NCBI RefSeq assembly: GCF_050436995.1
Contig: NC_134766.1
Coordinates: 3,596,001-3,660,000 of the forward strand
Length of the DNA stretch: 64,000 nt
Direction: 5' to 3'
Source: Anticarsia gemmatalis
Taxonomy: Eukaryota > Arthropoda > Insecta > Lepidoptera > Erebidae
The notes below the pieces were generated by a model. It had not been told where the DNA came from. It made no database searches and saw only the letters and a program-made list of their open reading frames with translations. Positions 11,626-23,055 of the stretch are shown in pieces. The stretch's first letter is position 1, and the number at the start of each line of letters is the position of its first letter. Made by a program: the position numbers and the translations under genes.

Positions 11626-12954
11626 ATTTATTGATGCTAGGCCATATACAATCGCAATACCACTCAAAATTATACCGAGATCCCATTCATATATCCAAGA
11701 AGAGTAAGTAGTCTTTACCATAAATCATTTTAAATAAGAAATACCATAAGTTCAGCAAAGATAATAAATGCAAAACGTCTGCATCCAGCCCGAGACGCAG
11801 TTAAAAAATAAACAATCAACATATTCTCGGAAAGACGTTTTGTGGTTTATCCTCTTGAGTTGTGAATAGCAGGCTCGTTTTATTCGTTTATTCATAGTGT
11901 TTAATGATATTCTAATATTGGGAAGTACTTTTTAGGTAGTAGTGATAGCCATGTAGGTCCCTTGCAGTGGGACAGTCGTAGTAATTTGCTACTTACTGGG
12001 ACTGGAGGAGAGTGAATTCTAAGGATAGAGGCAAGATGCAAATGGGGGGTGAGCATTGTTACGTAAGTAATCCTAAAATATTGTTACAGGAATAGAAGAA
12101 CACTCCCATAAGCTTTTTTACCTCTTATTTCGTACCTCGACATAAGGGACAAGCCAATTTTCCTTAAATTTAGATAAGGTAACACAACTAAGGGCTTACA
12201 CTGGCTTCAGCTTGCTTGGAATCAATTAAATCAAAAAACTCCATCAGTTGCAATAGCTACGGAACCGATTCCAAAAGTTCACACAGTATTCGTACATATT
12301 TCGCAAGATTACTATGAATTACAAGATGTCATTTGTGTGATAACATCTAGATGCTGCTTGGATACCACATGGGCTCCCATCAAGGCGAGCACGTGACCAT
12401 CATCGTGTTTAATTGTCATAGAGGGCGCCACGTGACCGGAAGTCCAGATATTACACATTGGAATTACATTTTAATCATATGTTTTGGATACATGTGGATT
12501 TTCTTAAGTGTTTTTTTATTATGTTACCTTCCGCATTATAAGAGCGGACTTAAAGCGCGCACTAGACGGTTAGCGATCAGTGAGCATAGACTTATCGCGG
12601 ACATTCTATAGATGGGTAGCCGGGTAGCATGAGCTAAGTATCTCCGTGCTTTGGAGAGTACGATATAAGTCGATGCTGGTTGTTGTCAATTCAGGACAGT
12701 AGTTAAACACAACAGACAATTTCAAAAGTTGTCTGGCAGTTTGAACAACTTAGATACAAAGTTGATTACTGGCCATAAGATAAATGATAAAACGGATTGA
12801 TTTACAACATATGAATAAGCATCAGATAACCTATCTGCAGGATAAAGTGACAGCAAATGAATTGTAACAAACAACTATCAAAACTACTATTAACTATCCG
12901 CTAGCGGTGGTAAAGGGGACTTACTCTTGTATAGAAGCATATCTAGTTTGAGTA

Positions 12955-13045
12955 GTGACTCGAACCTACGGCAGTCGGTATAGCGATAGTAGTATTCGCA
13001 CCACTTTTAGTACTTAACCATAGAATCACGCGCGATGTCAAACAC
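12955..13045 (-). mobile_element. Possible SINE fragment (tRNA-like head)
   Basis: The minus strand holds an A-box-like tggttaagt and a B-box-like GGTTCGAGTC about 55 bases apart. It does not fold as an intact tRNA, so it is taken as a SINE head. No second copy was seen in the window. Confidence 0.35.
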
Positions 13046-13700
13046 GTTTATGATGTTTTTTTCTACGACTAAAAAGGTTTATGGTTTGTAATTTGGATAA
13101 ATTACACTTCAAAAAGAAATTAGACTTAAAATACATATTTTTGTTTTCAATACTTCTAGAAAAAAAAGTATAAGACGCAAAACAACTGTGCAAATATATT
13201 GCCCGGTTTAAACACTTTTCGGTACAATAAAAAAATACTCGTATAAAACCTTGTAATAATACGTACATTACTGATGATTGCAGGACTCGTTGTATTCACC
13301 CGAAATCCGATAATAAGTGCAAATATTTGTAAAATCCGTTCGACTGACCGAAATCACTGTAAAATTTGTCAACAACTACGATTTATATAGGCTATTTTAA
13401 GACAATAAAGAGACCTGGGGCGACATCTATATCAGAACAACGAAACGGTGGAGCTTTGAAATATCGATCGATGTAAAAGTACCGTAACGCCATCTAGTAA
13501 AAACATATAGTACTCGACAAGAATAATTTACACACTGCAGCGACAGGTAACGACGCCTACAGTGCATAAGTTTTGTTTGAAAAAACATAGATGGCGCTGT
13601 ACTCAAACAATTATTTCGAGTATACTTTTAGTTTCTAAAATACGCTTTGTAGATTTTTCATGAATCTTCAGTAGTTAAATAACAATATTGTTGGACTTAC

Positions 13701-13796
13701 CTCTGCCCAGAAGCAGACGATGAGCGATGATCCAGACATGAGTAGAGGGTAGTAAGCTGACAGGAGGCTCGTCGCCCATCCCTCTTGGAATGCAGA
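13701..13796 (-). CDS. TOM1-like membrane domain exon, segment 3 (exon 4)
   Basis: Exon 4 is exactly 96 bases, 32 codons, phase 0 at both ends, with a TTTTCAG acceptor above 13796 and a GAG/GTAAGT donor at 13695-13700. It encodes SAFQEGWATSLLSAYYPLLM followed by a hydrophobic run ending in FWAE. The phenylalanine-tryptophan-alanine-glutamate at the end of the third membrane segment is a hallmark I associate with TOM1/TOM3 proteins, which supports the call made from exon 3. After this donor the transcript must continue, since families of this type have about seven membrane segments and only three are present. I could not identify another coding exon between 13.69 kb and the left edge, so the rest of the gene is probably outside the window. 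The protein is therefore partial here: 152 residues in the EGF form. Confidence 0.85.
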
Positions 13797-14212
13797 CTGA
13801 AAATAACAAAATACCGGTCAATTTCACAGTTCAACAAGTTTCTATATCTATTATAAAGAGTCTAAAACGCCAAAATTACCCGCGAAAAAATACATCTACA
13901 GATGGAAAAATCGCAAATGTTGTATAAATGGTTTTTTAATGACAAGTAAGACCGCCAATTTCATGATCGGATGACAATGAATGAACAAATCACAACCTCT
14001 CAAAAGTAAGCAATGAGTAAAAGTGGAGTTGATAAATACACAAATGATTATGAAAAAGTGACAGATAACTTATCTGCTAGATAAAACGTCACCAAACGCA
14101 TACAGCTGTCATTCCTTCAGTTAAGCTATCTCATACTTATTCTATTCCTCTTATCGTATTCTCCTGAACTATTGATGAGTGAACATACCCCAGGGTCGTT
14201 GCCGCCACTCAC

Positions 14213-14400
14213 CGGAGACACAAAGTAAGCTCCCCTGATGAGCGAGGCGAGGAACGCGACGAGGTACAGCATCTTCTGCGTGGTGACCTTGCACGCGCGG
14301 AGGAAGGTCGGCGCCTTGAGGCGGCGGTACTCCGTGATGATGCAGATTGTGAGCTGAACAGCGCACACGAATGCTACTAGCAGGAACACGCCGCCGATGC
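14213..14400 (-). CDS. TOM1-like membrane domain exon, segments 1-2 (exon 3)
   Basis: Exon 3 is 188 bases between a strong acceptor (cccttcttccag, ending at 14401) and a GTGAGT donor at 14207-14212. With one base carried over from exon 2 it reads 63 codons and ends in phase 0. It contains two hydrophobic segments: one starting GGVFLLVAFVCAVQL and one centred on MLYLVAFLASLIRGAYF. They are separated by a basic, cytoplasmic-type loop with EYRRLKAP and TTQK. The order of a hydrophobic helix, Arg-rich loop, TTQK, hydrophobic helix with N/R-G is what I know from the plant THH1/TOM1/TOM3 family (related to animal GPR137). That assignment is from memory of the family, not from a search. Another frame across this exon is also open but has no splice support. 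Because its acceptor is phase 1, this exon can accept either exon 2 or the proposed exon at 46.06 kb. Confidence 0.87.
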
Positions 14401-14812
14401 CTGGAAGAAGGGAAATTGGGGGTTAGTGTAAAATGAATATGAGTATTTTGTTTTGCTTTTGTTCTTGTGATGAACGTGTATTAGTTCTAGCTGAGTTCGA
14501 GTCTATATCTTTATTTGAATTCGGTTCCATTCGATGTTTTTTGATCAGATAAGTAACGCCTTCTGCACAGACGATTATGTTTGAACTCGATAGGTCACCA
14601 TAGATCTTCAGTTAGCTACGTTAAGCTCAGTAATTTAGACAACTCATTCCTCTGAAGGCAACCTTTATATTTGCATAAATGGCACTTATGGCACCTAATT
14701 CCTAAAAACTGTAAGATTGATATAACACAAAGATAGTTCTTTAAAGATCACACACAGATTTTCGACGATCGAAAGCCAGGAACTCGTTGATTAGATAGAT
14801 AATGTTACTCAC

Positions 14813-14984
14813 ATGCATGATAAGGCATATTAGGTCCAGCGCACTCGTCCCCCGAGTACCGTATCTCGCACAGGCAGGTGCCGTTCATGCAGTCGCCGCG
14901 GCCGCTGCAGCCGAGCGCGCAGCCGGCGCCGCGGGCCGCCGCCGACATCACTGCGTCCGCGTAGTACGCCAGCAGCGAACGCAT
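14813..14984 (-). CDS. EGF-like module exon of a TOM1-like multi-pass membrane protein (exon 2)
   Basis: Exon 2 runs from an acceptor (ttgtttccag) just above 15020 to a GTGAGT donor at 14807-14812. The ATG at 14984 is chosen because an in-frame TAG lies six codons upstream inside the exon, so translation cannot begin earlier. It encodes 57 codons plus one base. Residues 22-48 form a compact EGF-like module with six cysteines spaced C-x3-C-x5-C-x4-C-x-C-x8-C, with GTCLCEIRYSGDEC as its core and an N-G-T glycosylation site at residue 34. Residues 1-21 do not look like a strong cleaved signal peptide. The exon is much more GC-rich than its surroundings. It joins exon 3 in phase 1, the split codon becoming Cys58. 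The module is probably extracellular or lumenal because it directly precedes the first membrane segment. Frame continuity across three exons makes this a confident gene; the function is not established. Confidence 0.85.
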
Positions 14985-15020
14985 CTTACGACGAGCGACG
15001 GACTACGCCGCGCTGCGGTA
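14985..15020 (-). other. 5' untranslated part of exon 2 with in-frame stop
   Basis: These 36 bases lie between the acceptor and the ATG at 14984. They contain an in-frame TAG, which fixes the start codon, and a TAA in another frame that ends one base before the ATG. Confidence 0.7.
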
Positions 15021-15768
15021 CTGGAAACAATAGAAAGACATCTTTAGTACATTCGGTATTCGATATTTGAGAGACTGAACTAGTTAAATAAGCTATTGCC
15101 CTGACAAATATGGACGGGTTTCCTCCAAAGAGGTAATTATATCAAGTCGGTGCGAGAAGTCTAGATTGGCGTTTAGTACAGTAAATTTAGTACAGTAAGT
15201 TACTCCTCACAAATCTGGTGGAAAGGTAACATAGAGATAACTAGGTCCATAACAGTTTCGTTTGTATCTGCTATGCGTTACTCAAAACTCAGGTGTCATA
15301 GTTCATTCTTATGATCTAAATTATTGAGGATCAGTATAAAAACATTTTTGTTTACGTGTTTCTCTGTCAAGCAGTATGACAATTTCTATGTTTCATGCTA
15401 CTCTACTTTACGAAAAGCATTAACCAGTAAGTGACAACAACGACCTAAGATAAAATTTTCACACTTTTTCGATTTCATTTTCAGCGTTCATGAACCCTTT
15501 TCACCAAACCTACTAAAGCACACACAATCTTAAACTCAATTCAACCTTAACATTATTGCAATTCTAAACAGATCTATAATTCTATAAAGCTGAGCCTTGA
15601 ACAAAAAACCAAGCTTATTTACGACACGTACCTAGCAGTTTGGGACAAAGTTTCGCACGAGCCGCGAATGTGTGTGGCCGTGAGTTTATCGATTATACGT
15701 TTCCGTACCACTTTAGTGACGATACGTAGATGCGATAGTTCCGTGTGTACAAACGCATACATACATAA

Positions 15769-15993
15769 CTAGCTATTACCCGCGACTTCGTCCGCCGCCT
15801 GAATTTCCGTGAAATGCGTAATTTTTCCGGGGTAAAAAGCCTAGTAGCCTATATTCTTTCTCGGGTATCATTATACCAAATTATATATATATCTCTATAC
15901 CAAATTTAATGCAAATTAAGTCAGTAGTTTAGGCGTGATTGAGTAACAGACAAACAGACAGAGTTACTTTCGCATTTATAATATTAGTATGGA
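15769..15993 (-). mobile_element. Non-autonomous Helitron, family C
   Basis: The minus strand starts TCCATACTAATATTATAAAT, has gcgaaagtaactctgtctg, gggtatca and the cggggtaaaaag block, and ends CTAG at 15769-15772 with A and T flanks. It lies in the intron between exon 2 and candidate exon 1B. Confidence 0.8.
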
Positions 15994-16075
15994 TTATCAT
16001 GTCTTGTTTCAATGGGGATGGACAAAGGCGATACATGATTAGTTGCGATCCTTGTAAACTTCTTTTGTTTCTACC

Positions 16076-16192
16076 TCGAGTAGCCTTTGCCCGCGAATTC
16101 GTCCGTGAGTAGATTTTTCCAATCGATCTAACCTCATTCTGTGTACCAATTTTCATAAATCGTTCCATGATTTAACTAATACCTTTTATGGC
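16076..16192 (-). mobile_element. Worn Helitron fragment, family C
   Basis: It has the blocks 'cccgcgaattcgtccgtgag' and 'tgtgtaccaattttcataaa' in family order, but no clean ends. Confidence 0.5.
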
Positions 16193-16673
16193 AGCAACGC
16201 ATGAAAAATGAAATTGTGGCTATAAATAATAAATACACAAAAGATGCCTAATTCCAAGAGGAGACACTTGCACAGCATTGGTACATTAACTTAAACATTT
16301 TTTTAGAAAGCTAGTTGCAAAACGTAGATAACAGAACTGGTATAAAATTCCGCAATTTATTGGTAAAGAACCTGAACGAGAGAAGCTCAAAATCCCAAGA
16401 GTAATTCTCGCGTCGATAAATTGTTTGACCCATCCCGCTTATCTTTGCGATATTTCCCAGCGCGTTTCACTCGCGAACTGTAGGCCATTTAACGTAATAC
16501 GTCTGGGGAATTGCTGGTTTTCCAAGTAATTTATCGAAATATATGAATGTGATTTAATGATAAAAAATTAAGAAATTTATGTTTATATCAAGCAGATTTT
16601 AAAGGTACCACTAAGCTTTTATTTTAGTAAACTAAGCAGTCTTATTAAACACGTTGTCAATTGGTTAGAAAGA

Positions 16674-16814
16674 ACTATACTCGGGCCATTTCAAACGTGC
16701 GAACTAAGTCATGTCATTTCATCGGAGTTTCTCGCTCGCACTTAGACATCGTCACATTCCTATGATTTTTTTATTATGACGTAGTTCGCACGTTTGTAAC
16801 GACCTGAGTATAGT
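16674..16814. mobile_element. MITE with about 40-bp inverted ends
   Basis: ACTATACTCGGGCC and its inward sequence aaacgtgcgaactaagtcat mirror atgacgtagttcgcacgttt and GACCTGAGTATAGT. Length 141 bases. No second copy in the window; superfamily uncertain. Confidence 0.7.
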
Positions 16815-18960
16815 CAAAAATTACATAACTATGTACCTAGTTATTAACAACAAATTTTCCTGAAATATAATTTAAAATGTGAGAAGTGAATTAATGTGAC
16901 ATTCTTTTTCTTCACAATTTTATTGCCATAATACGCATACTGGTTGTAAATTTTTGATTCAAGTTTACTTCTTAAATAGCTATATTATCAGCCAGTTTTC
17001 TTACAATATGGAGTTTGGATCGGTGCCAATCAAACTGCTTGTTACTTACAAGATGTCTAGCGAAATGTAATAGAAAACTCTACGGCCCTTTTGCGGAATC
17101 AGAGGCGTGTTATATAATCTTGTTTACTATTTATATACGAGTTATATAAGTTTTTATAGGCAACAAACTCTTGAGTAGTCGACCAACAAACCACGTTATT
17201 ATTGCGGTTTTCTTACAAACCGATTTCTAGACAGACAAATAGAGTTTTGATTAGACTTTTCTACCAAAATAGAAGTATATACTTTAAAAAAGAGATTCAC
17301 AGACGTTCTAGTCAATCATCTAAATTTTTTTACCTCGAAATTAAATAAATAAGCTGAACACTCCAACATTATTTAGATACTCTTAAAATCACATAGGTTT
17401 GAGGAGCCCTTAAATATTTTCTCAAGACAAACCTCGCGTTTTTGGAAATAACTCGCTAGTTTTGTCTCATATCGTCACATTTAAAGAGCTGCATAACTAT
17501 ACCCTTTTGCCCTAAAACCAGTGTCAAACACCTCTTAATTAAAGGGTAAAATCCACTTAACGTAGTAGCAGAATCGATTAGTACAGACAGTAGTAACACT
17601 CTACTGCTATCGATTACAAAACCTTATAAATATTTTTTACTCTTACACGTGCTATTAACATAACAATCATATAAATACAATGCCTAACAAAATTACAGGC
17701 ATGTTAATGTAAATTTTACACGTACAAGCTTTTTACTTAACAAAACATGATTAGATCGCACGATTAAATGGCGGAGCTATGATTACAAAATATTTGTTGT
17801 TTAATATAGTTTTTGACTGTGACTTAGTTCGCATTTATTTGTGATATTTATTGTTAAACATATACAAGACCTCGCGTCTCGTTTCAATTAGGTTAAACAC
17901 ATATTATGCAATGCTAGTATATAAGATCTCTCGTACTTCCCTTGCTTCATTCACATTCATATATCTATCATAATATGTCGTTACGAGTACTATCATAGAA
18001 CAAATAGTATTGCTTTGCCCTTGTGCCCTTTTTAAAGAGGTTTTTAGGTAGGTACTAACATACAGACAAATAAAACCTTTTTACTTATTAGAATGGCTAA
18101 TGTAGATTAATATCCAACCAAAAGCTGTCACCTTCAAAGGCATGGAAAAGGCCCTTTATAATTACCATTGTAGTAGTTTAACCCTTGACCATGAACTCAT
18201 AGTAAGGTCTTAAACCTGGATTAAAGCGAAAAGGTCGAGGTTTTATATTACAAAACTATCACGTAAAGGATTAGACAGAGTTATATGAATACGCGAGCAT
18301 TTCACGACATTATTTCTGAAGTTTTAATAATTTTGCTCTCGTTAATTCTCTGCTATCTGGTAACACAGATTCTCAATGGATTGGAAGATATAAAAAGATG
18401 CTTAAAAGGCTCAAAAACTGCTAAGAATTAGAGTAAAAGAAAAGCATGAGACAAATAAATAGCTTGACCACACGCTTATTTACACCTATATACATTTATA
18501 CCTATGAGTAAAGAAATACTAAATATTATCATAATTATAGATAGGTACATCTACCAATATGGTAATAGTGGCGAAGTAATGTTACAAAAGTTGTTAGTAT
18601 TTTAATCTCATACAAAGTAAACATGTACATCGCCCTTTCCGAATCATAAACAGTTACCTTTCTCTTGCGACACGAGTTAACTTCATTATTGCACTTCCTA
18701 TTCACTTATACAATTGACTAATAACACAAAACTTTCACATAATTATACCATTATTCAAACCGCCATTAACACCTTAATATTTATTCAAACTTTTTATAAC
18801 ATTTCTTTAAGAACACAAGAATAATAAGTCCTTTCTATGAATTCAAACTTTTGTCATCAAACTTTTACGCAACACAACACAATTTTACAATGTTATTTCA
18901 AACTGGAATCAAACACGAGTTAGGTTAATCTTCTCACAAATTTTTAACAAAAATATCCCA
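16815..18960. other. AT-rich non-coding (intronic) DNA
   Basis: No exon, tRNA or clear repeat seen. Confidence 0.4.
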
Positions 18961-18968
18961 CTTCTTAC

Positions 18969-19260
18969 TAAAAATCATCACTTTTGACCACAATTTCGTA
19001 GTTTTTTATGACATTTTCTTTAAATTTTCTCGACACTACACAACATGAGAAGTAATCAACACTTTTAGAAGTAATTTTGCAGTATTTTATCAACTTTTCT
19101 ATCAATTTCCACTACACAGCATCAGATAACTATCGTCTCAATCTAACTGGTACAACGCAGTCACGTCGTACTGTGTGTGTAGTGTGTGTATACAGCGTGT
19201 TTACGTAACGCGACCACGTGGCCGAGGTCGATGCACCGCTGCGCCTCTAAATATACTCGC
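18969..19260 (-). promoter_or_regulatory. Candidate TATA promoter and non-coding first exon (exon 1B) for the EGF form
   Basis: On the minus strand a TATATTTA box occupies 19248-19255 inside a GC-richer patch that also carries CCACGTGG (an E-box). About 30 bases further lies the presumed start, near 19224. A leader of roughly 250 bases follows, with only short upstream reading frames. It ends at a donor A/GTAAGAAG whose first intron base is 18968. Splicing from here to the acceptor above 15020 would give the EGF isoform with a 3.9-kb intron. The arrangement is inferred from motifs only. Confidence 0.4.
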
Positions 19261-19336
19261 GGCCTTATCCACACCAAAAGTATACGATACAAAGGTTGGA
19301 CAATGCAAAAGGTTTATGGCAAACGAGCTTCTGCTC

Positions 19337-19447
19337 ACAACTTCGCGAAAAACTACATATTATAAACTATCTGTGTACCAAATTTAATTTAAATCCGTTT
19401 AGTAGTTTTGATGTGATCGAGTAACAAACATACATATATTCTCATAA
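19337..19447 (-). mobile_element. Worn Helitron fragment
   Basis: It has the blocks 'ctatctgtgtaccaaattta' and 'gtttagtagttttgatgtga' typical of the family C interior. It lies just upstream of the candidate promoter 1B. Confidence 0.45.
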
Positions 19448-20501
19448 ACTCTGACATCTAAAATGTAGGATTATGTTGAATGATGATCTGAAAGGATGTG
19501 GCCACCACCTCTGGAATATACTTAATATGAACAGTGCGACAAAAATCTAATATTGAAGTAATATCATTGAAATCAATATTAAACAACCTCAAGGGCTATT
19601 TTCTTTTGCAAAATTTCCAAGTACTTTTAGTTTACAACTAGGAATTTATGCGAAATAATTTGAGCCGTCAACAGGTTGTTATATCTGCGAGCACGGTTGA
19701 TGAGATGTGTATGAAGTGTTCAACAAAGTGTAAATATTGTGCGTAAGAATAGATTGGAGTAAACATTATGGAACAAAATACTAATACTGCCTTAGTACTT
19801 GCTGATCTTGAGGATGTGGATCGGTAGGCTGTATTCACATACACAAAATTGAAAGTTTGTTGTTAAGTAAAAGTATTGTATTGTACCTAGGTTAAAATAG
19901 CATAGTGTGTAAGCGTCTTGATGTCAAACTTTTATTATATTGTTTTCTAATAAATAAAAAGCGCGAGTACTACTATTCTATGTAATGAATAACTGTACAA
20001 AAAGTTCCATTACTCCTACGTCCTCTAATCGTCCATTTTTTATAGAAAATTGTTTATTAACGTAGTAATGTCATTACACATGGAATTATTATAAGTAATT
20101 ACTTAAAAAAAATAATGAATAGTCTAACTAATTACATTCTATTATAATATAGTAAAGAGTATCGTAGAATGTGTGAAGAACGATTCAACTAAATATTAAT
20201 TTATAATGTACGCTAAGGTCATGACATTGTATTATCCTAAAAGAGAGTTGAACTACAAATATTGTGTACATTGAAAATGAAAGCTAAAAAAATGTTCTAA
20301 GTGAAAATACTGTAACGAAAACAGCTGTAGAAATAAGATGTGATTCTGAATCCCATGTTTAACATAATGGAAGTTGTTTTACCGCAAACACAGAATTCAG
20401 TAGTTGGTTATTTCCCTTTACAAACTTTTATAAGCCAAGCAAAACCAAGCAAAGTTATTTTATTTATGTTCTTACAAATTAGCTGTACAAGACATCAGCT
20501 A

Positions 20502-20759
20502 CCCCCGGGTTCTGAGTACATTTAGCCGTAGTTTATCTATTCATTTGAGTCAGCCTGCGACCACGGCGAGTGCAACCTGCGCCGAAACGTTAGGCATTTT
20601 AAGGTAAAATGCGTGTTCGCGTTAATTCCCGTATTCTATTATACATTAAACATGCAACGCGAGAGTTTAAAAGTAATGTATTCAATTGAGTTTTTTTATA
20701 TGAGTTTAAACGCTATTTAATAGATAAACTACCGCTAAATGTACCTGAGAAACAGGGGG
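20502..20759. mobile_element. Palindromic hairpin MITE, copy B, interrupted
   Basis: The left arm CCCCCGGGTTCTGAGTACAT and right arm gtacctgagaaacaggggg are flanked by CTA on both sides (20499-20501 and 20760-20762). It is inserted in the opposite orientation to copy A, judged by which arm has the extra G (GAGGTAC). The loop side is split by the module at 20551-20678. Confidence 0.85.
20551..20678 (+). mobile_element. 'CCTGCGACC' dispersed module nested in MITE copy B
   Basis: It is flanked by a 13-base duplication of MITE sequence, TATTCATTTGAGT (20538-20550) and TATTCAATTGAGT (20679-20691), with one difference. A duplication that long points to target-primed reverse transcription, so this is probably a SINE or LINE end. 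It starts cagcctgcgaccacggcgag and ends gcgagagtttaaaagtaatg. Confidence 0.8.
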
Positions 20760-21032
20760 CTAGCAGGTCAATGTTTAAAAAAACTTTTGTTACAGACTGC
20801 ACAACGTAATTTCACAAATTATTTTAATAATCCATTACTAAAACGCTCTAATCAACACACATATCAATTATGAATCATTTTCAACAAACAGATCCATTAA
20901 AACGCGATATTTTCCCAAATTCCCAGCACGATAACGTGTGTTGTGTTCTAAAACAATGAACATCATAATATTTACATGTTCGTAAAACAAATATATTTTT
21001 CCAATAGAAAAAGAGCTTATAACACAATCATA

Positions 21033-21246
21033 TTAGGTCGGGGAAAAAGTCTTCTCGCATTATAGTATGTATGAACTTGTAATAAAATCTCCTTGGCTTC
21101 AAATATCACAAAAGAGTACGCGGTTCATTAGGTTTCTTTCAGTGAGCTCGTGAGGTACCCAAATATCGAGCTTTTTTGTGTAGAGAAAAGATTTTATTAC
21201 AAGTTCATACATATTATAATGCGAAAAGACTTTTTCCCCGACCTAA
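21033..21246. mobile_element. mariner deletion derivative
   Basis: The inverted ends TTAGGTCGGGGAAAAAGTCT and its mirror extend to about 55 bases (gtatgtatgaacttgtaataaaatct) and are flanked by TA duplications at 21031-21032 and 21247-21248. The interior still reads a piece of transposase-like sequence, RYPNIELFCV. At 214 bases it cannot encode a transposase. Confidence 0.88.
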
Positions 21247-21642
21247 TAGTAGAGGCACTTAAGTCTTTTTTCCTTCTCAACTCGTTGATGCAGGCTGTTG
21301 TTATATTTTTACAACGAGCTATGACGCATAATCCTTTACGTTTTATAATGTTCGAGAAGGGCAACTCGAGGACAAATCAAATCCTTTTAATAAAGTTATT
21401 ATAAAAACTTCATACCTGATTTGTACTGGCATTTATACCAGTCTTTTGTACTGAATAATTATTTTTACAAACTGAGGAAATGTCCTTCAAAAAGGTCACC
21501 CACAAAATATTACACTTCTTTATAACCTACCTATCGACTGGCTCGACCTTGTCCGAGTAAAGTGCAATTTTATCCCGATAATTAATGAACATTTTAATCC
21601 TATCGATACCGCACAAAGTTTGTACCGACATTTACAAACATA

Positions 21643-21881
21643 TCTATACTATTTGTTTGTTTGTTTGTTTGTTTGAACGCGCTAATCTCAGGAACTACTG
21701 GTCCGATTTGAAAAATTCTTTCAGTGCTAGATAGACCATTTATCAAGGAAGGCTTTAGGCTATATAACATCACGCTACGGCCATTAAGAGCGGAGTAGTA
21801 ACGAAAAATGTTACAAAAACGGGGAAAATTTTGACGCATTCTGTCTTATGTGACGCAAGCGAAGTTGCGCGGGTCAGCTAG
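21643..21881 (+). mobile_element. Non-autonomous Helitron, family A (5' deletion)
   Basis: It starts TCTATACT, then jumps to (GTTT)n, lacking the usual aatattataaagctgaagag. It ends GGGTCAGCTAG/T with the CGCAA-loop-TTGCG hairpin. Confidence 0.85.
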
Positions 21882-22090
21882 TCTAAAATAAAAGCCGAGA
21901 CCCACGATTTTACGTGCCTCCCGAAACACGGAGGAAATCGGTATAATTTGGTCACCCGTCTACAGAACAACTTCGACAAGCTTAGCTTAACCTCAGATAT
22001 TCGTGCTGATATTGTTACTTACCCACAAGTTCCTCAATCTAATAGCTACACACAAATATATTGAAAAATATACGAATATAAACGTTATTA

Positions 22091-22279
22091 CTAGCTGACC
22101 GGGCAAACATTGTCTTGCCATATAAATAAAAAAGTGTCACTTAGGGGTATGAAAAATAGATGTTGGTCGATTCTCAGACCTACTTAATATGCTCACAAAA
22201 TTTCATGAGAATCGGTCAAGCCGTTTCGGAGGAGTATGGCAACGAAAACTGTGACGCGAGAATTGTATACATTAGCAGA
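22091..22279 (-). mobile_element. Non-autonomous Helitron, family B
   Basis: The minus strand ends GGTCAGCTAG. The interior has ctcctccgaaacggcttgac and gcatattaagtaggtctgag. Related copies are at 40250-40409 and 42084-42261. Confidence 0.75.
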
Positions 22280-23055
22280 TAGGGAGCACTAAAAGGAAAC
22301 TAAATACACAATGTCTATGGTTTCAAGTCACTCATCAATCATGCTTACAAGTAAACATGAGCTAAACAAATTGAGTTCACAACGAATCATTCAGGTCAAA
22401 CCGCTATTGTGACGTCATAGATGTCGTGACCAATTACAACATAGTAATTGTAGTATCGTAGGGTACTATTACATTACGTTTAATAGTTCGTCCCTTTTAT
22501 TTGTATAACATCCTAATTAAAACACGAAAAATGTAAGAATGTATAAAATTGTATCTAGTACCTACGCCTTTTAAAAGGGTTTCTTTAGATACCTTTTTTA
22601 TTTGCATTATGCTATAATATTTATATTATGCAATTTAGACGACTGGCCGATCAACATTTTTCAATAAAAAGTACATAGGAAAATAACGTCTTCTTTTCAG
22701 AAACATTATTTCTGGCAAGAGCGAGTTTAGTCAAACAAAATCATGTAATTTCAGAATGGGTTACAATTTACAGAAAAAAAGGCTCCTTTGTTGGGTGATT
22801 AATTTCGGGATTAACAATAAAGACCTACAATTACGCCAACATTTATAAAAAAACCAAGAAAGCAATGAAAAATGCACACGAACGACTTAATCTCGTACGT
22901 ATTATATGTAAATGTGAAGTGTCTTGCTAAAAGAAAAAACATTATAATTCACAGACGTGTAAATAAAAACAAAAACTCTTTAGCTTCTGTAAAACGGATA
23001 AAACCGGCCGTACAGCCTTGACAGACAGCTTTGATGGTACCGTTTTTATACATAA

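Larger units (their letters stand above)
10375..13690. other. Non-coding DNA left of exon 4
   Basis: It is expected to be intron of the TOM1-like gene if that gene continues leftward. It contains LINE-end fragments at 10905-10980 and 11548-11625 (minus) and a SINE-like box near 12955-13045. A patch at 12351-12611 with several CACGTG boxes (gagcacgtgacc, cgccacgtgacc) is not recognised. I looked for the missing membrane-segment exons here and found none. Confidence 0.4.

Noticed and set aside
12351..12611. GC-richer patch with an 86-codon frame and two CACGTG boxes, considered as a missing exon of the membrane protein
   Set aside because: Wrong strand for the gene, and the minus strand does not read a hydrophobic segment there.
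14169..14366. Second open frame across exon 3 (65 codons)
   Set aside because: It is a shadow frame in GC-rich coding sequence; only the other frame continues through both splice junctions.
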